Positions 1-5,444 of a DNA stretch of 5,837 nt are shown one piece after another (position 1 is the stretch's first letter; each line of letters begins with the position of its first letter). The notes under the pieces are model-generated. The model was not told the DNA's origin, did not search any database, and was given only the letters and a program-made list of their open reading frames with translations. The stretch is taken from positions 1-5,837 of the forward strand of contig CAZGXQ010000060.1 of the NCBI GenBank assembly GCA_964530195.1, written 5' to 3'. The stretch comes from CAZGXQ01 sp964530195 (GTDB lineage Bacteria; Patescibacteriota; Minisyncoccia; Minisyncoccales; GBS-2). A program made the position numbers and the translations under genes.

Positions 1-575
1 TTTGAGCCGTGCATTCTCACATAAACAAAATCTGCAGTAACTTGATAAACTTTTGGCCAAGAAGGAGAGTCGACAACAACCCAGGCAAAATTAAATTTTT
101 TTAAGATTTGATAGATTTTTTCGTCGCACCAACTTTCATTTCTAAATTCAAAAGCAAACCTTAATCCCTTTGGAGATTCTTTCAAAATCATTTTTCCAAA
201 ATCTTCCAATTTTTTAGCATCTGCTTTCAAAAAAGGAGGAAATTGGAACAAAAGAGGACCCAATTTTTCTTTCAAAATCAGCGCCCTTTTCAAAAAAATT
301 TTCCAAAGATCCTGGCAATCTCTTAATTTTTTAATATGGGTAATAAACCTCCAAACTTTTAAAGCAAAGATGAAATTTTTGGGCGCTCTTTTGTACCAAC
401 TTTCAAATGTCTTTTCTCCGGGAAGTCGGTAAAAGGTATTGTTTAGCTCAACTGTGTTAAAATGCTGGCAGTAATATTCCAATTTTTTTGATTTTGGCCA
501 AGAGATTGGATAAAAAACCCCATTTTCCCAATGAGAGTAAATATAACCTGAAGTTCCAACAAAAATTTTTGCCAT
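1..575 (-). CDS. DUF72 (YecE-like) family protein, 3' end cut off by window edge
   Basis: The DUF72 family is predicted to be a TIM-barrel fold of unknown biochemical role. The visible 191 residues show the family hallmarks: VGTSGYIYSHW at residues 6-16, ELNNTFYR at 43-50, FQFPP at 110-114, FEFRNESW at 142-149, VVVDSPSWP at 166-174 and YVRMHG at 185-190. The reading runs off the window just after the RLHG-type motif, so roughly the last 50 residues (the region with the FNN-type motif) are missing. The ATG directly follows the TAA of the ATPase gene (TAAATG, no gap), so translation is probably coupled and the gene belongs to the NTPase-ATPase operon. No Shine-Dalgarno sequence is visible beyond the ATPase coding end. 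It is of the bacterial YecE type, clearly different from the more compact DUF72 protein at 4389-5108. The family call is firm; the function is unknown. Confidence 0.93.
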   Translation of the reverse strand, partial: MAKIFVGTSGYIYSHWENGVFYPISWPKSKKLEYYCQHFNTVELNNTFYRLPGEKTFESWYKRAPKNFIFALKVWRFITHIKKLRDCQDLWKIFLKRALILKEKLGPLLFQFPPFLKADAKKLEDFGKMILKESPKGLRFAFEFRNESWCDEKIYQILKKFNFAWVVVDSPSWPKVYQVTADFVYVRMHGS

Positions 576-3080
576 TTATTTTAATTTGTTTGAGTTTTGA
601 TGTTGAAAATAAAAGAATTTGACAATTTCATTAACCAAAAGATAAGCCAAAGAAAGAGAAATTAAAATTAAAATTGAAGAAAGAGAAGGCAAAATGAATT
701 TAAAATAGTTTTGCCCCAAAGAGGTAAATGGAAGAGAAAAAGAAATCAAAAAGACAAAAATTGAAAGAAAGACCAAAACTAAACTTGGAGGTTTTGCTAA
801 AAGGAAAAACTTTCTTGTCCTAACAGAAAGGATAATAAAAAGTTCAGTTAAAACCGAAAGTAAAAACCAGTGAGTCTGAATTGAAGCTTCGCCTTGGCGA
901 TAAAAAATTCCAAAAAAGATAAAGTCAAACAGAGAAGAAACCAAAGCTAAAAAGAAAATTAAAGGAAAAATTTGAGAAAATTTTTGAAATTTTGGCCTTC
1001 TTAGTTCTTCAACATCTAAAGTATCTGTAGCTACCGCTACCAAAGGTAAATCAGTCAAAAGATTCAAAAGCAGAATTTGGGTTGGAAGCATTGGCAAAAA
1101 TGGAAAAATTAAAGAAATTCCAGCCATTGAATACATATTCCCAAAGTTTGAAGCTAAAGTAGCTTTTAGGTATTTTTGAATATTTGAGAAAATGTTTCTT
1201 CCCCTTTTTATTCCTTCAATGATTGTTGCCAAATCCTCTTTTAACAAAATAATATCTGCAGCTTCTTTTGAAATTTCTGCTGCTCCTTTAACAGCAATTG
1301 CAACATTGGCAACCTTTAGTGCTGGGGCATCATTTATTCCTTCTCCAATAAAACCTACTTCATAATTTTTTTGCAAAGATTTAATAATTTTTAACTTCAT
1401 CTCTGGCAAAATTCGGGCAAACACAGAGTATTTTTGACAAGCTTTATCAAATTCTTCTTCTGAAAGGCTTTCAAGCTCTTTTCCCAAAATAACTTCTTTT
1501 TCGCTTTCAATTAATCCAATTTCTTTTGCAATGTGAAATGCAACTTCTGGAGCATCTCCAGTTATGATTTTAATTTGAACTCCTAATTTCCTTGCTAAAT
1601 TCAAGGTTTTTTTAGCGCCTTTTTTCAAAGGATCTTCAAAACACAAAATCCCCAAAAAATTTAAATTTTCCTCATCTTCTTCTGAAAACTTTTCCTTTTC
1701 AATTTCTTTGAAAGCCAAAGCCAAAACTCTTTTTCCTTCTCTTCCTTTTTCCTTTGAAATTTTTAATATTTCTTCTTTATTTTCTACACTTGAGAGTTCC
1801 AAAATTTTTTCAGGAGCTCCTCTTAAAATCAAAAGCTTTTTTCCCTGAAATTCCACCAAAACACTATTTCTTAGTCTTTTTGGCGAAAAGGGAATTTCAA
1901 ATAAAACTTTTCCTTTCTTTAACTCTTTTGCTCTTTCTTTTACCCTTTCATAAATTGCCAAATCAAAAGGATTTTGGGCTATTTCTAAATCCTTTTCCAT
2001 TAAAGAAGAGGCAAAAAATGCAAAATCTAAACATTTTTTTTCTTCTTTTGAAAAAACTTCAGTTAATTTTAATTTATTTTCAGTAATCGTTCCTGTTTTG
2101 TCAGTGCACAAAACTTCCACATTTCCCAAATCTTCGATTGCCTCAAGCCTTTTTACCAAAACATTTCTTTTTGCCAATTTTAAAGCTCCATTTGAAAGAG
2201 AAACAGCAACAACTACTGGTAAAGCTTCTGGCACAAGACCCACAAGCAATGCCAAAGAAAAAATCAAAAAGTCGATCGGATTCTGCTCTTTTTTGACAAT
2301 CAAATGGGCAAAAAAGATAAAAACTACAGTGAAAATTACAAACCTTAAAATTACTCTCGAAAAATCTTTAACTTCTTTTTGATACAAACTTGGTTTTTCA
2401 GTTTCTTCCATTAGCTTTCCAATCTTTCCAATTTGACTCTCTTTTCCAGTAAAAATAACTATTCCCTTTGCCTTTCCAGAAATTATTGAGGTTCCAGAAA
2501 ACAAAATGTTTTTTGCATCAAAAATACTTTCTACTTTGTCAATTTTTTCTGAAATTTTAGCTGTAGGTTCTGATTCTCCAGTTAAAATTGATTCATCAAC
2601 AAGCAAATTTTTAGCTTCAATAATTCTTAAATCAGCAGGCACTATATCTCCAGCTTCAAGTAAAACAATGTCTCCTTTAACTAAAAACTTTTTATCTATA
2701 ATTTTTTCTTTCCCTTCTCTTTTTACATTTACATCTGGAGGAAAATAAAGCTTTAGTTTTGAAAGCGCACTCTGAGCTTTAAATTCTTGAGAAAAACCCA
2801 AAATTAAGTTCAAAAAAGCAAAAATAAAAATTAAAAAAGAGTCGATTTTTTCCCCAATAAAAAAAGCTAAAATTGAGGCAAAAATTAAAAGATAAAAAAA
2901 TGGAGATTTAATTTGCCTCAAAAGAATTTCAATTGTTTTTCCTTTCTTTTCTGGAATTTCGTTTGTCCCAAAAATTTTTAACCTTCTTTTTACTTCCTCT
3001 TCGCAAAGCCCCTCTTCCTTTGAGCCCAAAATCTCAAAAACTTCTTTTGTTTCTTTTTTGGCAAAGTCTTTAAAGTCCAT
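576..3080 (-). CDS. P-type cation-transporting ATPase (P3B/MgtA-like, Mg2+ or Ca2+)
   Basis: This 834-residue membrane pump would use ATP to move a divalent cation across the cytoplasmic membrane. Order of parts: N-terminal cation-ATPase domain (about 4-55), membrane helices M1-M2 (58-97), actuator domain with TGES at 167-170, M3-M4 (244-296) with PEALP at 284-288, phosphorylation motif CTDKTGT with Asp327, nucleotide domain ending near RGAPE (420-424), FEDP (481-484), TGD (507-509), the hinge GEGINDAP (579-586), then M5-M10 (about 640-818). Ten helices and 834 residues fit a full-length pump without extra metal domains. M4 and M5 (SNFGN, 644-648) resemble the MgtA/P3B group, whereas M6 reads NLLTD (673-677) like the NxxTD of Ca2+ pumps, so the ion is unresolved. 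Two active-site positions are unusual: Glu580 where GDGxND normally has Asp, and Arg420 where KGAPE normally has Lys. It starts 9 nt after the NTPase stop without a ribosome-binding site, suggesting coupling. Confidence 0.95.
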   Translation of the reverse strand: MDFKDFAKKETKEVFEILGSKEEGLCEEEVKRRLKIFGTNEIPEKKGKTIEILLRQIKSPFFYLLIFASILAFFIGEKIDSFLIFIFAFLNLILGFSQEFKAQSALSKLKLYFPPDVNVKREGKEKIIDKKFLVKGDIVLLEAGDIVPADLRIIEAKNLLVDESILTGESEPTAKISEKIDKVESIFDAKNILFSGTSIISGKAKGIVIFTGKESQIGKIGKLMEETEKPSLYQKEVKDFSRVILRFVIFTVVFIFFAHLIVKKEQNPIDFLIFSLALLVGLVPEALPVVVAVSLSNGALKLAKRNVLVKRLEAIEDLGNVEVLCTDKTGTITENKLKLTEVFSKEEKKCLDFAFFASSLMEKDLEIAQNPFDLAIYERVKERAKELKKGKVLFEIPFSPKRLRNSVLVEFQGKKLLILRGAPEKILELSSVENKEEILKISKEKGREGKRVLALAFKEIEKEKFSEEDEENLNFLGILCFEDPLKKGAKKTLNLARKLGVQIKIITGDAPEVAFHIAKEIGLIESEKEVILGKELESLSEEEFDKACQKYSVFARILPEMKLKIIKSLQKNYEVGFIGEGINDAPALKVANVAIAVKGAAEISKEAADIILLKEDLATIIEGIKRGRNIFSNIQKYLKATLASNFGNMYSMAGISLIFPFLPMLPTQILLLNLLTDLPLVAVATDTLDVEELRRPKFQKFSQIFPLIFFLALVSSLFDFIFFGIFYRQGEASIQTHWFLLSVLTELFIILSVRTRKFFLLAKPPSLVLVFLSIFVFLISFSLPFTSLGQNYFKFILPSLSSILILISLSLAYLLVNEIVKFFYFQHQNSNKLK

Positions 3081-3089
3081 AATTTAATT

Positions 3090-3602
3090 TTAGCTCAAAA
3101 TTTTTAAAATTTCTTCCTTTATTTTGTCTTTTTCTTCTCTTTTTAAATAAAAAATTTTTGTATCCTCTCTTTTTCTAATTTTCTCTGTAAAGAAATCTTT
3201 TGAAATTTTTATTGTTCCCAAAACTTTATTTTTTGAATTCAAAGCTTTAAAAACTGCTTCTTTAAATTTTTCAGAAAAAAGCTCTGCTTTTCCAATTTCA
3301 TCAATCACCACAATTTTTCCTTCATCAATCGCTTTCAAAATTGAAGGAACCGCAATTTCTTCTAAATCTTTTAAGTTAACTCCATATTTTGAAACTCTAA
3401 ATTTTGAGTTAATATTTTGGTGAGCTAAAATTCCTTCTTTTCCATCTAAAGTTATAATTTTAAAACCCTTTCTTTCACCCCTTTCTCTAATTTCTTGTGT
3501 AAAAAATCCTCCAGCTTCAATTTTTAATTTATTTAAAATCTCTTTTATCAAAGTAGTTTTCCCACAACCTGGAATCCCAGTAATGAAAATATTTTTTACC
3601 AT
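3090..3602 (-). CDS. THEP1-type nucleoside-triphosphatase (COG1618/DUF265)
   Basis: This is a small P-loop NTPase of the THEP1 family, known from archaea and thermophilic bacteria, which slowly hydrolyses several NTPs in vitro; its cellular role is unsettled. Numbered from the ATG at 3602 (170 residues): Walker A GIPGCGKT at 9-16, the family block GGFFTQEIRERG with GFKIITLDGKEGILAH (about 31-61), KYGVNLKDLEEIAVP (72-86), Walker B IVVIDEIGKAELFS (97-110) with Asp101 and Glu102, and a C-terminal half ending at the usual family length. A GTG at 3626 would add eight Lys-rich residues, but the ATG puts the first beta strand and Walker A immediately after the start, as in relatives, so I prefer it. 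Neither start has a good Shine-Dalgarno sequence, and the region is an imperfect 24-bp tandem repeat. The gene is first in the operon with the ATPase (9 nt gap). Family is secure; any link to ion transport is only contextual. Confidence 0.9.
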   Translation of the reverse strand: MVKNIFITGIPGCGKTTLIKEILNKLKIEAGGFFTQEIRERGERKGFKIITLDGKEGILAHQNINSKFRVSKYGVNLKDLEEIAVPSILKAIDEGKIVVIDEIGKAELFSEKFKEAVFKALNSKNKVLGTIKISKDFFTEKIRKREDTKIFYLKREEKDKIKEEILKILS

Positions 3603-3650
3603 TTTTTTAAATTGTTTTTTTGTCACTCTTTAAAATTGCTTTTTTACCAT
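3603..3650 (-). repeat. Imperfect 24-bp tandem repeat around the NTPase start
   Basis: Read on the minus strand, two adjacent 24-nt units (3650-3627 and 3626-3603) match at about 18 of 24 positions, and the first bases of the gene from 3602 (ATGGTAAAAAAT) begin a third, partial unit. The first unit opens with its own ATG and would encode MVKKQF then TAA; the second begins with GTG and would encode (M)TKKQFKK; the third is the likely true start MVKN. The sequence is A-rich and low in complexity, so part of the similarity may be chance. Confidence 0.45.
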
Positions 3651-3694
3651 TTTTTAAATGGGCCAAAATACCTTAGCCAAACAAAACAAATCTA

Positions 3695-3730
3695 TTCGTA
3701 AAATCTTTGCCATGGCAATAATTTTACGAA
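3695..3730 (-). repeat. 36-bp palindrome, copy 1 (3' of PaaX-like gene, upstream of NTPase operon)
   Basis: Perfectly centred dyad: outer 10-bp arms TTCGTAAAAT / ATTTTACGAA, a 4-bp partly paired zone on each side, and a core GCCATGGC. The arms and core match the copy at 4350-4385 at 33 of 36 positions. As minus-strand RNA it folds with 10 bp, one U-G wobble, one A-A mismatch, then U-A, U-A and the core. The TAA stop of the PaaX-like gene (3726-3724) lies inside the first arm, so the hairpin begins in the coding end and extends into the intergenic space. There is no T-tract after it, which argues against a simple terminator. Role unknown: operator, RNA hairpin or dispersed repeat. Confidence 0.88.
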
Positions 3731-4305
3731 ACTTTGAAAAATTCCTTAATTTCTTGATCTTTTCCAATTTTTTCCGCAATTATTAATCTAATCTCTCTTT
3801 CCGTTAAACCAAAAAATTCTCTTAAAAGTTCAATTTCTGCTTGGCAATCAAAGGGATGAATCCAAACGCTTTTTTGCAAAGGATAAAAGCCAAGCTCTTT
3901 TAATTTTCCACGAAATGCCTCTCGGTGGATCTTTTTTAATTGAGAAATATCAAAAATTACTAGTCTCCACTTTCCATCCCATTTTTTTGGCTTCTTTATT
4001 TTTAAGGCGTCAATTTGAAACCTTCCTGCTTTTTTCTTTCCTTCTTTTGTCAAGTTGATATAAATTTGGCCTCCCCTTTGATGGATCTCAATCAAACCTT
4101 GCCTTTTTAAATTATAAAAAGTATCAACGATTTTCTTTTTAGGATACTTTCTCCATTTTTTGAAGCTTTTCAAAAGATTCCTAACAAAATAAGGGGAACT
4201 AGCGGCAATATAAACCCCTCCGGCAATTGCTAACCAAATAAGAATATCTTTTACAATTTCTGACTTTGGCTTATAAAAATAATATTTATATTTTTTAATT
4301 CCCAT
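3724..4305 (-). CDS. PaaX-like protein: membrane segment + winged helix + Cas2-like domain
   Basis: This 193-residue protein has three visible parts. Residues 20-39 form a hydrophobic segment (LIWLAIAGGVYIAAS) that could be a membrane anchor. Residues about 45-92 are basic and resemble a winged helix-turn-helix (IVDTFYNLKRQGLIEIHQRG, then a beta wing IYINLTKEG). Residues 109-180 form a Cas2-like ferredoxin domain: WDGKWRLVIFDIS with Asp119 at the position of the Cas2 metal Asp, then RGKLKELGF and LQKSVWIHP. The same winged helix plus Cas2-like core is found in PaaX-type transcription repressors, and similar anchored proteins are, from memory, common in Patescibacteria. No CRISPR array or other cas gene is present, so a role in spacer acquisition is unlikely. 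The ATG at 4305 is supported by AAGGGG 8 nt upstream. Two 36-bp palindromes bracket the gene. Regulator versus nuclease cannot be settled from sequence. Confidence 0.85.
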   Translation of the reverse strand: MGIKKYKYYFYKPKSEIVKDILIWLAIAGGVYIAASSPYFVRNLLKSFKKWRKYPKKKIVDTFYNLKRQGLIEIHQRGGQIYINLTKEGKKKAGRFQIDALKIKKPKKWDGKWRLVIFDISQLKKIHREAFRGKLKELGFYPLQKSVWIHPFDCQAEIELLREFFGLTEREIRLIIAEKIGKDQEIKEFFKVS

Positions 4306-4313
4306 TTTTATTT

Positions 4314-4319
4314 CCCCTT
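4314..4319 (-). promoter_or_regulatory. Shine-Dalgarno sequence AAGGGG of the PaaX-like gene
   Basis: AAGGGG followed by an 8-nt A/T spacer and ATG. It is the only convincing ribosome-binding site in the window, which makes the PaaX-like gene the exception among mostly leaderless or coupled genes, and it fixes the start at 4305. Confidence 0.65.
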
Positions 4320-4349
4320 GACTCTTTGTATATTCATTTTAACAAATTT

Positions 4350-4385
4350 TTCGTAAAATTTCTGCCATGGCAATAATTCTACGAA
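4350..4385 (-). repeat. 36-bp palindrome, copy 2 (3' of DUF72 gene, upstream of PaaX-like gene)
   Basis: Same element and orientation as the copy at 3695-3730, with three substitutions. It begins 3 nt after the TAG stop of the DUF72 gene and ends about 44 nt before the PaaX-like start. In minus-strand RNA the differences become a G-U pair at arm position 7, a U-G pair at position 13, and a U-A pair at position 11 where copy 1 has U-G, so the same hairpin is kept. On the minus strand a short match ATTTGTT also follows both copies after one extra base, hinting that the repeat unit is slightly longer than the palindrome. Confidence 0.88.
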
Positions 4386-4388
4386 TGT

Positions 4389-5108
4389 CTAAATGTTTTT
4401 AGAGTTAAGGAAGGTTTGAAATTTTTTGGCATCATCTACCATTGAAATGTTATTGAACATTACATAGTTTATTTTTTTGTCGCAAAATCTTAAAAGTTCT
4501 TTAAAGTCCTCGTTTGTATATTTGTATCTTAAATTGTAATTTGGCATCCCATGTAACCGAAAGTAATTAATTTCGCCAAAGATTGGTTTTTCTTTAAAAG
4601 GATCGACGCAATGAACTAAATTTAGTTTTTTGCAAATTTCTTTAATTTCTTTTATTTTCCATTTTCCCCTTGGCTCCCAAATAAAAATGTAGTTTTTTCT
4701 TTCAATTTTTTTGAAAAAATTTTTTAGATTTTCTTTGTTTTCTTTTGTTGGCTCAAAAGAAGCTGGAGTTTGAAATAAAATAAGTTTTGTTTTTAAAATT
4801 TGACAAATTTTGTCGATTGTCTCCCAGGCTTCAAAAACTTCTTTTGTGTTTTTAAAAAATCCATAATTTTCTTTGTTTGAGATTTTAATTTTTAATCTTT
4901 TGTAGGTTGGCGAAGATGGCTTATGTGTAATTAGTTGCCAAGCTTTAATTACAAATTCAAAATCATCTGGCGCCTCTTTTCTCCATTTTTCATATTTTGA
5001 AAAATTTCCTGGTTGATAAAAAGTTTCTTGAATTTCAACAACTTTAAAATGTTTGAAATATTTATTTTTTCCTTCGCCAAACCCACAAGTTCCAACTTTA
5101 ATTTCCAT
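4389..5108 (-). CDS. DUF72 family protein (complete, compact archaeal-like subtype)
   Basis: This is a full-length 239-residue DUF72 protein, predicted TIM barrel, function unknown. Family landmarks in order: KVGTCGFG (4-11), VEIQETFYQP (24-33), FEFVIKAWQLITH (50-62), LILFQTPASF (109-118), FIWEPRGKW (142-150), VHCVDPF (165-171), YFRLHG (182-187) and YVMFNN (215-220). It lacks the long W-G-x-FYP segment near the start that the partial paralogue at 1-575 has, so the two are different subfamilies and not a recent duplication. The ATG lies only 9 nt after a candidate -10 box (TAAAAT) and has no Shine-Dalgarno sequence, so the message is probably leaderless. Its promoter interlocks with that of the plus-strand RNA. 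A 36-bp palindrome begins 3 nt after its stop, before the PaaX-like gene. Family call firm, function open. Confidence 0.93.
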   Translation of the reverse strand: MEIKVGTCGFGEGKNKYFKHFKVVEIQETFYQPGNFSKYEKWRKEAPDDFEFVIKAWQLITHKPSSPTYKRLKIKISNKENYGFFKNTKEVFEAWETIDKICQILKTKLILFQTPASFEPTKENKENLKNFFKKIERKNYIFIWEPRGKWKIKEIKEICKKLNLVHCVDPFKEKPIFGEINYFRLHGMPNYNLRYKYTNEDFKELLRFCDKKINYVMFNNISMVDDAKKFQTFLNSKNI

Positions 5109-5117
5109 ATTTTTTTA

Positions 5118-5146
5118 ATTTTATTGACAGAGTTTAGTTTTTTCAA
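5118..5146 (-). promoter_or_regulatory. Promoter of the DUF72 gene (TTGAAA-N17-TAAAAT)
   Basis: On the minus strand TTGAAA (5146-5141) and TAAAAT (5123-5118) are 17 nt apart, the ideal sigma-70 spacing, each one mismatch from consensus. The expected start site is 2-4 nt before, or at, the ATG at 5108, giving an essentially leaderless transcript. Confidence 0.55.
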
Positions 5147-5153
5147 ATAAAAT
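5124..5153 (+). promoter_or_regulatory. Promoter of the structured RNA (TTGACA-N18-TAAAAT)
   Basis: A perfect -35 box TTGACA (5124-5129) and a one-mismatch -10 box TAAAAT (5148-5153) lie 18 nt apart on the plus strand. Predicted initiation is near 5160-5161, three or four nt before the first helix of the GC-rich RNA. The -35 of this promoter abuts the -10 of the opposing DUF72 promoter and vice versa, so polymerase should occupy only one at a time. Confidence 0.6.
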
Positions 5154-5159
5154 TAAATT

Positions 5160-5444
5160 AGAATTTGGCCCTTTGATAAAAAGATGCCCCAGGGAGTTCC
5201 TCTTTTAAGCAAGGACTTTTTGTAAAAGCCTGCATGGCACCTCCTTGCCCCCTGGGGCACCAAAATGGGGAAGGGCAAAGGAGCAATAAAAGCTCCTTTA
5301 ACCGGAAAAACTTGCGTGAGCTCCCAAAATCCCAGTTTCTTTTTTCCGGGGGGAAACTGGTTGCCCTTCCCTAAAATAATGCCCGGGAGGTTTTTAACCA
5401 CCCCTTCCTCATCTTTCTCTCCTCCTTTCCCTCCCGGGCTTTTT
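5160..5444 (+). ncRNA. Candidate structured non-coding RNA, about 285 nt, family not recognised
   Basis: A GC-rich island in an AT-rich window, with complementary segments throughout. Domain 1: 5164-5168 pairs with 5260-5264, TGCCCCAGGG (5185-5194) with 5250-5259, and GCAAGGA (5209-5215) with 5242-5248, capped by small hairpins (5216-5228, 5228-5238). Domain 2: GGGAAGGGCAA (5268-5278) pairs with 5361-5371 and encloses hairpin AGGAGC/GCTCCT (5279-5284, 5292-5297) plus two interleaved helices, CCGGAAAAA (5302-5310) with 5341-5349 and CCAGTTTC (5332-5339) with 5353-5360. Domain 3: GCCCGGGAGG (5381-5390) pairs with 5430-5439, then TTTTT. Plus-strand transcription is favoured by the TTGACA/TAAAAT promoter, the terminal T-tract, and helix extensions that are G-U on plus but A-C on minus (5267:5372, 5340:5352). 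It is divergent from the DUF72 gene and convergent with DUF2905. I see no signature of RNase P RNA, tmRNA, SRP RNA or a known riboswitch. Overlapping open frames give low-complexity peptides with no family resemblance. Confidence 0.75.
5381..5444 (+). terminator. Terminal stem and T-tract of the structured RNA
   Basis: A perfect 10-bp GC stem (5381-5390 with 5430-5439) is followed at once by TTTTT (5440-5444). The loop is 39 nt, much longer than in normal intrinsic terminators, so it may double as a functional loop. In the opposite direction the same stem is followed by ATTATTTTA, so it may also stop minus-strand transcripts coming from DUF2905 before they run antisense through the RNA. Confidence 0.5.

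Noticed and set aside
1754..2748. Plus-strand open frames opposite the ATPase gene
   Set aside because: They are shadows in low-stop AT-rich antisense of a gene whose motifs are fully conserved on the minus strand.
3627..3694. A sigma-70 promoter for the NTPase operon
   Set aside because: The best candidate (TTGGCT with TTAAAA, 17 nt apart) matches the consensus at only 4 and 3 of 6 positions, no better than chance in such AT-rich DNA. A promoter is expected here but I cannot place it.
3695..4385. CRISPR array or spacer-acquisition locus, suggested by the Cas2-like domain and repeated 36-bp element
   Set aside because: Only two repeats 655 bp apart with a gene between them, fully palindromic and not spacer-separated; no cas1 or other cas gene. 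The Cas2-like domain is in a PaaX-type architecture.
3695..4385. The palindromes as ordinary intrinsic terminators
   Set aside because: No T-tract follows either hairpin on the minus strand and the stem outside the core is AT-rich.
4949..5146. 65-codon minus-strand frame overlapping the DUF72 start
   Set aside because: Lies in another frame of a clear DUF72 gene, runs through its promoter, and has no recognisable features.
5268..5371. HDV-like self-cleaving ribozyme in the central RNA domain
   Set aside because: The helix order lacks the inner hairpin between the second 5' arm and the first 3' arm, on either strand.
5160..5444. Riboswitch or leader of the DUF72 gene on the minus strand
   Set aside because: The minus-strand DUF72 promoter lies between the island and the gene, helix-edge wobbles favour plus-strand RNA, and the plus strand has both a promoter and a terminal T-tract.
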